In this document: piece after piece, positions 1 to 8,106 of the stretch
Numbering within the stretch: the stretch's first letter is position 1
How the letters are laid out: each line of letters opens with the position of its first letter
Assembly (NCBI GenBank): GCA_964407285.1
Contig: CAYOVG010000053.1
Coordinates: 1 to 24,890, forward strand
From: CAYOVG01 sp964407285
GTDB taxonomy: Bacteria; Desulfobacterota; Syntrophobacteria; Syntrophobacterales; Syntrophobacteraceae
Direction: 5' to 3'
DNA: 24,890 nt
The notes under the pieces: generated by a model
The model's input: the letters and a program-made list of their open reading frames with translations, nothing else
The model's database searches: none
What the model was told of the DNA's origin: nothing
Translations under genes and position numbers: made by a program

Positions 1-284
1 CTCCGCGGTTCTTCCCGAGGGTAGTACTGCAGCCACTGCTCCACCGCCCGCTCCTCCGCCTCCCGGATCGCGTCCCCGAGGCGCTCCATCTCCTCCGGCG
101 CCTGGGCGAAGTCGAACAACTCGCTCCGCTGGAAGAGCTTCTGGAGCACGGGGTAGAGCTTCTCGCTACGGGGAGCGGCCCCTTCGAGCGTCTCGATCTT
201 CTCCCGCAGTTCCGCCACCCGGAGCGGAGCTTCCGCATCCGCCGGCGTTTCCAGACGGGGCGGGCTGCGGTGAGTCGCTGGCAT
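1..284 (-). pseudogene. Truncated, internally deleted copy of the MukB/JetC-like ATPase gene (runs off the left edge)
   Basis: This is a partial duplicate of the SMC-type gene found complete at 12811-16728. Bases 1-55 are identical to 13796-13850, and bases 56-261 match 14217-14422 with about 9 mismatches (roughly 96%). The copy therefore lacks 366 nt (13851-14216, exactly 122 codons), and the junction lies in a shared CGCTCCT. The minus-strand reading frame stays open from an ATG at 284 to the window edge: it begins MPATHRSPPRLE, then follows the coiled-coil sequence of the full gene, and joins REAEERA to VEQWLQYYPREEPR. Homology stops at 261, so the ATG and first residues are not from the parent gene, and no Shine-Dalgarno sequence precedes it. 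It lacks the N-terminal ATPase half and is probably a remnant, although I cannot see whether a C-terminal half or a jetD-like gene follows beyond position 1. Confidence 0.8.
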
Positions 285-694
285 TACGAGAAGAGAGCTC
301 TGAGCCGTTCGTTTTCGAGCAGGCCAATTATCCTGGAAACTTACGTGAACGTTGTCCCGTTAATCAGCACCGGTATAGACACGAAAAATGTTTTTTGGAA
401 GTAGTGCCGCAGTATCACTTTTGACAAATATGTTCTTGCATTGATTTCTCCGAGCACCAACTATTTTTCGCATTCTTGCCAATCTCACGCCTTGACATTA
501 CATTCACATTCATCCATACTATTGACCCGAAACAGTGCCGGTTATGAATTAGACACCCGCTTATCTCATACCCTAATTAAATTTGCGATTCAACGAGGTG
601 TACGCAATATTGGCTGTAGAATTCCCGCTGAGCCGATTAGGTCTGGGAGGATTGAATAACGTGTACCATTACAGCAGAATACCTGGGAGAATAT
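285..694. other. 410-base spacer upstream of the CRISPR-like operon
   Basis: No gene is supported here. The composition becomes more AT-rich than in the condensin fragment to the left, which marks the left edge of the low-GC segment. A 72-codon open frame (441-659) has no ribosome binding site and no recognisable similarity. Two TTGACA hexamers (421-426 and 492-497) are present, the second with a fair -10 partner. The end of the spacer (619-660) looks superficially like a CRISPR repeat but is single-copy. I see no array and no tRNA. Confidence 0.6.
492..520 (+). promoter_or_regulatory. Candidate sigma-70 promoter for the CRISPR-like operon
   Basis: TTGACA at 492-497 is a perfect -35 hexamer. 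It is followed after 17 bases by CATACT at 515-520, which matches TATAAT at four of six positions. Transcription would start near 527 and leave an untranslated leader of about 170 bases before the first gene at 695. A second TTGACA at 421-426 lacks a good -10 at the right distance. This is prediction from sequence only. Confidence 0.4.
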
Positions 695-1795
695 ATGGAG
701 GATTACCTGAAACAGTTTAAGCATCTGGTCCTGCTTATCGGAACAAATCCCCTTCCCAACTATGTCGTGGCGCATTGTTTCCTGTGTATTAACCCAAACA
801 TTCAGCACATATGGCTGGTCCATTCGGAAGAGAATAAGCTGCAAACCGGAACGGACAAGCAAGCAAGGAATCTGGAAAACCTGTTGCGAGAGCGCTGGGA
901 GGGCAGCCATCAGAATCTGCGTTACCCCTTGAGCAGGATTTCGATCTCGGATGTCAGTAATGCCAATATCATCATTAGAGATATCAAAACCAAAATGTTG
1001 AAGGAATGGCAAAACGGTGCGGACTTTCATCTGAACTATACCGGCGGCACGAAAGCCATGGCAACGCACGTCTACCGGCGCTTACAGGAATTTCAAAGGG
1101 GCAACCGGTATCAGTTCTCATATATTGACGCCAATAATTTTCGGCTGGTAGTGGATGAGTACGGCGTCGTGCGCTTTGAGGATTGCACCGGTACTGAAAC
1201 AGACGATTTACGTGAGATAGTTTCCATCGACTTCAAAGATCTAATTGCATTGCACGGCTTTCAAAGAATCAATCACGATAAGGAGATCGACTGCAATGCA
1301 GCGCGGGAAGCGTATGAGAAGTTTCTCGACACGAGTTCACAAGAAAAGATGAGTCCCCGGGAAGGTCTGGATTTTGAGGCATTTGTTTACCTGGGGGTGC
1401 GCGACAGGTTGGAAGGTAGGAACAAGAATACGGTGAATGTCTTCCACAACTGGCTAATTAGAAAGCCAAATTGGACGACGAAGTTTCAACTCGATGTGAT
1501 GATACTTCATGGTTATCATCTGACGGGAATTTCATGTACCGCCCGTTCCGATAAGGATTCCTGCAAGTCCCGAGGATTCGAAATTATCCATAGAACAAAG
1601 CAAATTGGTGGTGATGAAGCCGGATCGATTCTCATCACGAGGGCGGATAGAAACACGACGAAGAATCTCCAAGATGAACTGACTCATGACACCGGCGGAC
1701 AGGATAACATCCTGGTTCTCGGAGTCGATGATCTCCGCAAGGAAGATAATTACCTGACTAAGATAGAAAATTTTATATTCGATAAAAACCTGTAG
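695..1795 (+). CDS. CARF-domain protein with variant PD-(D/E)XK-like nuclease core (Card1/Can2-like, DUF1887 type)
   Basis: 366 residues. The N-terminal half looks like a CARF domain, the sensor for cyclic oligoadenylates made by Cas10: a beta strand with GTNPLPN (residues 16-22) and the hallmark LNYTGGTKAM (113-122) typical of the DUF1887/Card1/Can2 group. The C-terminal half has the layout of a PD-(D/E)XK nuclease: GLDFEAFVY (E228), then FQLDVMILHGY (D267). The position where relatives carry ECK reads SCT (280-282), so the usual E and K are absent; a following stretch with K291, E296 and IGGDEA might compensate. It is the first gene of the operon, preceded by GGGAGA before the ATG, with an 11-base gap to the Cas10-like gene. 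The role as a signal-activated effector is inferred; it could instead be a catalytically weak sensor or regulator. Confidence 0.8.
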   Translation: MEDYLKQFKHLVLLIGTNPLPNYVVAHCFLCINPNIQHIWLVHSEENKLQTGTDKQARNLENLLRERWEGSHQNLRYPLSRISISDVSNANIIIRDIKTKMLKEWQNGADFHLNYTGGTKAMATHVYRRLQEFQRGNRYQFSYIDANNFRLVVDEYGVVRFEDCTGTETDDLREIVSIDFKDLIALHGFQRINHDKEIDCNAAREAYEKFLDTSSQEKMSPREGLDFEAFVYLGVRDRLEGRNKNTVNVFHNWLIRKPNWTTKFQLDVMILHGYHLTGISCTARSDKDSCKSRGFEIIHRTKQIGGDEAGSILITRADRNTTKNLQDELTHDTGGQDNILVLGVDDLRKEDNYLTKIENFIFDKNL

Positions 1796-1806
1796 GAGGG
1801 ACTCTC

Positions 1807-3663
1807 ATGAGCATTTGCCATGCGGTATTGCTCGACACCGTTTCCATACAGAAGTATATTTTTCAGAGTAATAAGCTCAAAGAGAACCTCGGAGCATCTT
1901 ATCTGGTAAGGGAGATCTATCGCAACTATCTTGCCTGCGCTGTATGTCGAGTAACCGGGAGAAGCCCCAGCGAAGAGCACGGTCTTCTCGATGACTGGAA
2001 GAGATCCGATGCCGATAAACCCGATTGCAGTAAACCGGTCGACGTTGGTTACATTGGCGGCGGCAACGCGTTGCTGTTTTTCGGGAAGGAAGCCGCTGCC
2101 CGGCAGTTTATCGAGGAATGGACCAAGGTCCTGCTAATCGAGGCGCCGGGGTTGACGACAGCGGTTGCGCTGGATTCGTTTCCGGAGTCTCCGTCAGAAT
2201 TCCAATCTGGATTACAGAAGTTATTCAAACAACTTGAATTCAACAAAGCAAGATTTAATCCGATTACTTCGTTATCCAGGCACGGTATTACGTCGGAGTG
2301 TACGCACAGCGGTATTTCAGCGGAGCTTTTCAACAAGATCGTTAAGAACTACGTCTCCTCCGGTGTCAATGCCCGACTTGAAGCCGCCACAAAATCCAAG
2401 GAGGAGATCGAGAAGGAATATCGAGACCAGGGAATTATGCCCAAAGACTTCTGCTTCTCGAACGAACTCGAAGACCTTGGTGGGTTGCGAGGAGAAGACA
2501 GCCACATCGCCATTGTGCACATCGACGGGAATGACATCGGTGAGCTTTTCAAGCAAGCTCGCGACCTGAAAGCAATTCGCAAGCTTTCTGTTCAAATTGA
2601 TGAAGTCACGACAGCAGCATTCAAAGCTATCATCGAGACGGTCTGCGATATTAGCAGATATAGTGCCGTTATGAAATCGCTCGGATTCAATCCCGATTCG
2701 ACGGATTCCAATACCGGAGTCCCAACCGAACACAGGATGACGGAAGAATCCCTTTCAAGGCTGAAACGAGAGGCGGCTTTTCCCGGCAGGTATCTGGATA
2801 GACTCCGCAACAACATGACGAATCGTGGATTCGGCAGCGAGACCAAGTTCATTAAAGCGATGCAAGACGAGCTTAAAGAGAAACTCGATGATGAGTTTCT
2901 CGAATTCTCCTCCAAGGAGCGGGATCTCCTCATAGCCCATGCCGAAAAACGAAAAATTCTGCCCATTCGCCCAATCATTATTTCCGGTGATGACGTCACT
3001 TTCGTTTGTGACGGTAAGCTCGGCATTTACTTCGCAAAGATTTTCATGAAGAGATTCCAGGAATCACGAATCGACGGCTTCGGAGTTCTGAGTTCCTGCG
3101 CCGGCGTGGCCATTATTAAGACCAAGTACCCATTCTATCGCGGGTACCGGCTGGCGGAAGAACTTTGTGCAGGCGCCAAGAAGAAACGCAAGGATGAAAG
3201 CAAGTGGAACGAAGCCTCGGTGCTCGATTTTCAGGTCTCGCTCGGCGGTGTTGCCGGTTCGCTCGAAGAAGTACGCAAGCGGCATTATGGCCGTAACTCC
3301 TCGGAGGATGACAGAAGAAGCAGTGTCGACCTGCTGTACCGGCCTTTCAAGATTCTCTCCAGGCAGTCTTCCGACGAGCATGACCTTGACATGTTCTTGG
3401 AGAAGGTGCGGGAACTCAACGATGAAAAGACTGGTCTGCCGAAGAATAAGCGTCATGAACTACGGGAAGTGCTCAGGCTGCCGGAACATGCCAGACGCGA
3501 ATATGTCCAGGCACTTGAATACCGGGGTCGAAAGCTGCCAATAGTTGCTGGCCGCCAGTACCATAAAACTCTGGTAGAGAACAATGAAACACCCTATTTC
3601 GACATGCTAGAAATGCGGCGATTCTATCCGATAGATCTCGAAGAAAATGGAGATGTTTTATGA
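1807..3663 (+). CDS. cas10: Cas10-like large subunit (Cmr2/Csm1 palm domains, no HD domain)
   Basis: 618 residues; AGGAGGG sits 6 bases before the ATG. Cas10 is the signature subunit of type III CRISPR complexes and converts ATP to cyclic oligoadenylate after target RNA binding. The protein begins directly with the Cmr2-type palm start (SIQKYIF, then NKLKENLGASYLV, about residues 13-34). YIGGGNALLFF (about 82-92) and HIDGNDIGELF (238-248) complete the first palm. The second palm carries SGDD at 393-396, corresponding to the GGDD cyclase motif with the first Gly replaced by Ser; both Asp residues are kept. There is no N-terminal HD nuclease domain, so ssDNA cleavage by this subunit is not expected, while cyclase activity remains plausible. 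The stop overlaps the next start (ATGA), indicating translational coupling. Confidence 0.88.
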   Translation: MSICHAVLLDTVSIQKYIFQSNKLKENLGASYLVREIYRNYLACAVCRVTGRSPSEEHGLLDDWKRSDADKPDCSKPVDVGYIGGGNALLFFGKEAAARQFIEEWTKVLLIEAPGLTTAVALDSFPESPSEFQSGLQKLFKQLEFNKARFNPITSLSRHGITSECTHSGISAELFNKIVKNYVSSGVNARLEAATKSKEEIEKEYRDQGIMPKDFCFSNELEDLGGLRGEDSHIAIVHIDGNDIGELFKQARDLKAIRKLSVQIDEVTTAAFKAIIETVCDISRYSAVMKSLGFNPDSTDSNTGVPTEHRMTEESLSRLKREAAFPGRYLDRLRNNMTNRGFGSETKFIKAMQDELKEKLDDEFLEFSSKERDLLIAHAEKRKILPIRPIIISGDDVTFVCDGKLGIYFAKIFMKRFQESRIDGFGVLSSCAGVAIIKTKYPFYRGYRLAEELCAGAKKKRKDESKWNEASVLDFQVSLGGVAGSLEEVRKRHYGRNSSEDDRRSSVDLLYRPFKILSRQSSDEHDLDMFLEKVRELNDEKTGLPKNKRHELREVLRLPEHARREYVQALEYRGRKLPIVAGRQYHKTLVENNETPYFDMLEMRRFYPIDLEENGDVL

Positions 3664-4322
3664 TCACATATGAACTGATGCTGGAATTGAAATCATCCTC
3701 GCTAGCCGGTTCAGGAGTTGGTTTCGGTTCCGAGATCGATACGGATGTGGTATTCGACGAGACCGGTCTACCCTACATACCGGCAAAGCGCATCAAGGGC
3801 TGTCTGCGAGATGCCGCCGAAGAAGTGCTCGATATGTTTGGCAGCGCCGGGATTGCAAAAGAGAGAATCCAGGTCGGTAAGACCTTCGGGAATATAGGTT
3901 CCGGGCAGTCCGCTCCGGTGTATTTCTCGAACCTTTACACGGAGAACCACGAACAGGCCCGCACCTGGCTACGCTATTTCATGGAATCGACCCGCTTCAA
4001 CTATCTTATCACTCCCGACCGGGTTCTCGATACCTTCACGGAAGTCCGCCAACAAACCAGGATCAGTGAAAGTGGAGTTGCGTTCGATCATTCCCTGCGT
4101 ACTATTCGAGTACTGCGCAAGGGGCTGATATTCCGTGGAGAGGTACGTATGGAAGGAAATGACGATCAGGTACTGAATACGCTCTTGCTTGCCTGCTGCA
4201 ATTTCCGCCGTTTTGGAACCAGGCGCAATCGTGGTTTCGGCGAAGTACATTGTACATTGTGCGATACGAACGGCCGGCCGGTATTAACCGACAAGAAACT
4301 GGAGGAACTATGCACAGCCTGA
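3660..4322 (+). CDS. Csm3-like single-domain RAMP (Cas7 group)
   Basis: 220 residues. Cas7/Csm3 subunits form the crRNA-binding backbone of type III complexes and cut the bound target RNA. The N-terminal segment EIDTDVVFDETGLPYIP (residues 25-41) aligns by spacing with the Csm3 loop DxxVxxD...PxIP, putting D27 in the position of the catalytic Asp. It continues as KRIKGCLRD where Csm3 normally has SSLKGKLR. Near the C-terminus is the glycine-rich RAMP loop FGTRRNRGFGEV (185-196). The start overlaps the Cas10-like stop by 4 bases, and the stop overlaps the next gene by 13. RAMP assignment is firm; the exact subfamily is inferred from motifs and context. Confidence 0.85.
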   Translation: MITYELMLELKSSSLAGSGVGFGSEIDTDVVFDETGLPYIPAKRIKGCLRDAAEEVLDMFGSAGIAKERIQVGKTFGNIGSGQSAPVYFSNLYTENHEQARTWLRYFMESTRFNYLITPDRVLDTFTEVRQQTRISESGVAFDHSLRTIRVLRKGLIFRGEVRMEGNDDQVLNTLLLACCNFRRFGTRRNRGFGEVHCTLCDTNGRPVLTDKKLEELCTA

Positions 4323-6103
4323 ACTATCGCATCACAACCACTTCCTCAACGGTTATCTCAACGATCTCTGGCGACATGAACATGGTTGCCACAATGAAAT
4401 ATATCCCGGGAAGTTCTGTGCTCGGGCTTTTGGCAAAGCAATACATTGATCAATGCGGGAGCGGACGCCTTGCGCACAAAGATGAAGAATTCTACAGATG
4501 GTTCCTTGCGGGAGAACTAAAGATTGGAAATGCCTATATCCTATCAGAGGACGAGTATGGTGAACATTCCCATTTCCCCACACCGCTCTCCATTCAAAAG
4601 CAGAAATATGCAACAAACACTTATGATCTCCTGTTTTACGACCAACAGAAAAATGACCGAACCGAGCGAATTGGGGACTTCTGTTATTTTGAGGATAACT
4701 CACTGTATATTAAAGGGGTCGAAACGACGATCAATTTCCACCACAAGCGGAATCGAGCGACGGGAACATCGGAAGAGGGCAAGATCTTCAACTTTGAATC
4801 AATGTCCCCCCATCAGATCTTTCATGGCACGATCCACGGCGGGGAGAAGGACCTGCGGGACTTGCTCGGCGTTTGCGGGCACGAATGGCCGGCTTATGTG
4901 GGGCGCTCCAAGAACTCGCAGTATGGCTCGATAAATTTCGAGTTCATCGACAAAGAGCCTCTTCCTCTGAAAAATCAAATCGTATGGCCTAAAGACGAAT
5001 ACGATCAACTGGTTGAATCGATTTCGATGACCCTGCTCTCGGACCTTATCCTCTACAATGAATTCGGATTTCCGTCAACCGACGTTGAAGACCTGCAAAT
5101 GGAATTACGGCGGCGTCTCGGCGAGATACGAATCAATAAAGCTTATGTCGGGAAGAATGAAGTGGAAAACTTCGTGAGTGTCTGGCTGCTTAAGAAGCCC
5201 TCGGATACCTGTTTCTCGGCGGGATCGGTATTCCTCCTGGAAATCGCTCAAGACAAAATTGACCTGTTGAGTGAAATTCAGAGGACCGGCATTGGTGAAC
5301 GTACTCATGAAGGGTTCGGAAGATGCGCTTTTGCATTGCAGACGTACTCCGATTTGATCCCCAGATACGAAGACGAAGATGACAGTGCGCGGCTTGCTCG
5401 AAGACCTTCAGGCGACATACCTGAAAACGTGAAAGAAATCATAAAGATGATCGTAAAGAAGACCATTCGAGAACGCCTGACACTGGAGGCGATCAACCAG
5501 CAGGCAAGGTTCGATCGTCTGCCGACGAATGCACTAATCGCAAGATTGCATAGTATGGTGAAGCCTAATGATTCACGTGGTGATTTTGTGACCAAACTCA
5601 ATGACCTGCGTGAGATCGCGGCAAAACAGCTTCGGCAATGTGTCAGCCGGGACTGCAATTTGTTCGAATATTTGGTGCAGTTTCAACTGACCGACGATAC
5701 CATAAGAGGACTTGAGGAAACTGGTCTTGATAGGGACTTGATAAATGTGATCAAGAAAGTCGGTTTGAACAAAGAGTTTACTGCTTTCAAGGACATGACA
5801 ACTGCCTTCAAGAACGCGTCAAAGGTGATCGAGGAACTGATTATTCCTGTCGAGGCAATGCTACGCAAGCTGGAGGAGGCAAGAGACCAAATATTTACAC
5901 ATACTGAATTTCGACATGACCCGGTTGGATTGAAAAGATTTCTTAGGCAGCCAGGAAATGTTGATCTTCAGCAGTTGAGCAATGAAATTGGTTTCGTGCC
6001 GGAAGACGATCATGAGTATGTTCGCGACCTGAACCATAGTTTCTACGCAACGTTCTTTATGGAGATGCGGAAGCGTAAGATTGCCGAGGGGGGAGGGGCG
6101 TAA
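4310..6103 (+). CDS. Csx10-like RAMP with long helical C-terminal extension
   Basis: 597 residues from the ATG at 4310, chosen because GGAGG lies 5 bases upstream and the residues after it begin a normal RAMP strand; the frame is open 20 codons further upstream. GDMNMVATMKYIPGSS (about 21-36) is typical of Csx10, the Cas5-type RAMP of type III-D complexes. A glycine-rich loop GIGERTHEGFGR lies at 327-338. After about residue 360 the protein changes to roughly 230 residues of charged, mostly helical sequence that I cannot assign to a RAMP fold. No separate small subunit (Cas11/Csm2/Cmr5) is encoded in the operon, so this tail could fill that role; that is conjecture. The stop overlaps the next start by one base (TAATG). 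Confidence 0.75.
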   Translation: MHSLNYRITTTSSTVISTISGDMNMVATMKYIPGSSVLGLLAKQYIDQCGSGRLAHKDEEFYRWFLAGELKIGNAYILSEDEYGEHSHFPTPLSIQKQKYATNTYDLLFYDQQKNDRTERIGDFCYFEDNSLYIKGVETTINFHHKRNRATGTSEEGKIFNFESMSPHQIFHGTIHGGEKDLRDLLGVCGHEWPAYVGRSKNSQYGSINFEFIDKEPLPLKNQIVWPKDEYDQLVESISMTLLSDLILYNEFGFPSTDVEDLQMELRRRLGEIRINKAYVGKNEVENFVSVWLLKKPSDTCFSAGSVFLLEIAQDKIDLLSEIQRTGIGERTHEGFGRCAFALQTYSDLIPRYEDEDDSARLARRPSGDIPENVKEIIKMIVKKTIRERLTLEAINQQARFDRLPTNALIARLHSMVKPNDSRGDFVTKLNDLREIAAKQLRQCVSRDCNLFEYLVQFQLTDDTIRGLEETGLDRDLINVIKKVGLNKEFTAFKDMTTAFKNASKVIEELIIPVEAMLRKLEEARDQIFTHTEFRHDPVGLKRFLRQPGNVDLQQLSNEIGFVPEDDHEYVRDLNHSFYATFFMEMRKRKIAEGGGA

Positions 6104-7512
6104 TGCAAAGTAGCAACATGGTCAAAGGCAAGATCATACTGCAAGGCCAAATTGAATGCCGTTCACCGATTCATATCGGCAGCGGCAGAGCCGATTACAG
6201 TGATATGGATATCATACGCGACGCGAAAGGAAGTATTTTCATACCGGCCTCGAGTTTCGTTGGAGTCTTGCGCCATGCACTCCGGACAAATACCAGGGCG
6301 GAACGTGACAATCCGATTCAATTCAGGGGCTTCTGGGGGCATGTGGAAGGCGATAACGCCCAGCAGAGCGGACTATGTTGCTCGGATCTTACACATGTTG
6401 AAGACCGCATCCCTGAAGTTGTTACTCGTGACGGTGTTCGCATCAATAATCAAAGTGGCATCGCAGAACACGGGGGCAAATTTGATTTTGAATTACTGGA
6501 ACGTAGGGCACGCTTTCAACTCAACATGGAATTTACGTACAGAGAAGACGATGAGGCATTCGTGAAGCAGACCGCTCGAACGATTTACGAGCTTATGATC
6601 AATGATCGGATTCGAATTGGGGCCAGAACCAACAGCGGCTTCGGAAAGATTGCATTGCTCGCAGATACTGCGAAGCTCTGCTTATTTGATTTTTTTCCAG
6701 CCAAAAACGGATCGAAGTCGAAGAGTGGGTCTTCGGAAAGACATATCCTCAACTGGTTGAAACGAGATTTTATCACGCAGAATGCCATCCCCCCAAGCGC
6801 CCTCGGTGAGCCGTTTATTACAGCCGGAAAGCATTTCAGCATCATTGCACAACTCAGGTTGAATAGTTCCCTCATTGTGCGCTCGTATGCCGGAGATGCC
6901 AGAATGTCGGATGCGACACAGCTCAAATCATGCGACGAATGGGTCATCCCCGGTACTTCGCTAAGGGGTGCGATTCGAGCGCGAGCGGAACGTATTGTCA
7001 ATACGCTTCATCCGGACGGGGCTAACGAACTCATCATAAAGCTATTTGGCCATGTTGATAACAGGAGCCGTTCAAAGAGTGCGAAAAAGGGCCGTGTCAC
7101 TATTCAGGAGATAACTCTCTCACCATCGGACTTTCCGACCGAATTGCAGAGTCGCATTCGCGTGGATCGTTTCACGGGAGGCGTGATGGAAGGCGGGTTG
7201 TTTGACAGTATGCCGGTTTTTGCGCCGGTCAATGATAAGACCGTGACTCTACGCATGGATGTCGAGGACTGCGAGGACTGTGAAGCAGGTCTGCTGTTAC
7301 TCGTCTTAAAAGACTTGTGGAGCGGAGATCTGGCCGTTGGAGGCGAGAAGAACGTCGGCCGCGGTACATTTCAAGGAGAAAGCGCCGAGATTATTCACGG
7401 TGATGACAAAATCCTACTCGATAAAGATCTTTCTGGTTTGAGAAAAGAACAAAGAGAGAAGTTGCAGGGCCTTGTGTCGGCATTGCAGGAATGGAGCAAG
7501 ACCAATGTATGA
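6103..7512 (+). CDS. Double Csm3-like RAMP fusion (Cas7-Cas7)
   Basis: 469 residues with two RAMP units in one chain. Unit 1 (about 8-200) has SPIHIGSGRADYSDMDIIRD (21-40), with D34 in the Csm3 catalytic-Asp position, then FIPASSFVGVLRHAL and a glycine loop GARTNSGFGKIAL. Unit 2 (about 230-440) has D270, WVIPGTSLRGAIR (280-292) and the very Csm3-like VDRFTGGVMEGGLFD (354-368), then VGGEKNVGRGTF. Such tandem Cas7 fusions are known in type III-D and III-E lineages and provide several backbone segments from one polypeptide. GGAGGGG lies just before the ATG, and the stop overlaps the Csx19-like gene by 8 bases. Both units keep an acidic residue at the target-cleavage site, so RNA cutting is plausible. 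Confidence 0.87.
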   Translation: MQSSNMVKGKIILQGQIECRSPIHIGSGRADYSDMDIIRDAKGSIFIPASSFVGVLRHALRTNTRAERDNPIQFRGFWGHVEGDNAQQSGLCCSDLTHVEDRIPEVVTRDGVRINNQSGIAEHGGKFDFELLERRARFQLNMEFTYREDDEAFVKQTARTIYELMINDRIRIGARTNSGFGKIALLADTAKLCLFDFFPAKNGSKSKSGSSERHILNWLKRDFITQNAIPPSALGEPFITAGKHFSIIAQLRLNSSLIVRSYAGDARMSDATQLKSCDEWVIPGTSLRGAIRARAERIVNTLHPDGANELIIKLFGHVDNRSRSKSAKKGRVTIQEITLSPSDFPTELQSRIRVDRFTGGVMEGGLFDSMPVFAPVNDKTVTLRMDVEDCEDCEAGLLLLVLKDLWSGDLAVGGEKNVGRGTFQGESAEIIHGDDKILLDKDLSGLRKEQREKLQGLVSALQEWSKTNV

Positions 7513-8095
7513 GGAATGCAGGCTTCAAGCAAATGGTCTGAGTTTGGTTGCCCTTAGATCGAGAGTTCAGCCGCTAGGCGAAATAGACCAGGGAGGTCTC
7601 TATACCGCGTTGGCCGGCCATTTTCCACACAGTGCATTCATAGTCGCATGGATCGATAACAAAGTCATGCATGGTTTGTGCCACGGAAAAGAGCTTGAGT
7701 TTTACGATGACGAGAAACTTGATTTAAGGTACGTACAGAAGATTCGCGTTTTCGATATACAGCGAGAGCTGTATGTCTGGCGGACAAACGGGACATGGAA
7801 AGCTAGACTGCGGATCGACGGAGATGGAGAACTGGCGGAAGCGGTCATGGCTCATCAACTATTGCTTGGGACGAGGGGTGAACGTCTGTCATCCCAGTTC
7901 TCGGTCATTGAAGAAGATCGTGGTGCAAAGCTGATATTACCATTGGCAAACGTCGAATTCGATGACACAGGTGTGCTCAAGAAGCGCATATCTATTAAGA
8001 CTCATAATTATATCAGGTTCAATGCCATTCACCAGGCCACCTACGTTGATTGCCGTTTTGTCGCATTCACCGACGGCCAGAACGAATTGACATAA
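7505..8095 (+). CDS. Csx19-like CRISPR-associated protein (TIGR03984 type)
   Basis: 196 residues from the ATG at 7505, which sits about 8 bases after a GGAATGGAG stretch and overlaps the preceding stop. It has no RAMP glycine loop or catalytic motif that I can see. It resembles the Csx19/TIGR03984 family found in type III-D operons in its order of short motifs: ELYVWRTNGTWKAR (88-101), HQLLLGTRGE (117-126), then a C-terminal THNYIRFNAIHQATYVDCRF. The molecular role of Csx19 was unclear in what I know, with a complex subunit being likely. It is separated by 11 bases from the following RAMP-ATPase gene. The family call rests on recalled motif pattern plus context. Confidence 0.6.
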   Translation: MYEECRLQANGLSLVALRSRVQPLGEIDQGGLYTALAGHFPHSAFIVAWIDNKVMHGLCHGKELEFYDDEKLDLRYVQKIRVFDIQRELYVWRTNGTWKARLRIDGDGELAEAVMAHQLLLGTRGERLSSQFSVIEEDRGAKLILPLANVEFDDTGVLKKRISIKTHNYIRFNAIHQATYVDCRFVAFTDGQNELT

Positions 8096-8106
8096 AGGAA
8101 ACAGGC

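Noticed and set aside
441..659. A 72-codon plus-strand frame before the CARF gene
   Set aside because: No ribosome site, overlaps the candidate promoter, and no recognisable protein features.
619..660. CRISPR-repeat-like sequence ending GGATTGAATAAC
   Set aside because: It recalls the ATTGAAAC end of many repeats, but only one copy is present and the match is imperfect, so no array or repeat can be claimed.
8050..8106. ATG start at 8050 for the RAMP-ATPase gene
   Set aside because: It lies inside the preceding gene without a ribosome site, and the 19 extra residues look unlike a protein start; the GTG at 8107 has AAGGA at proper spacing.
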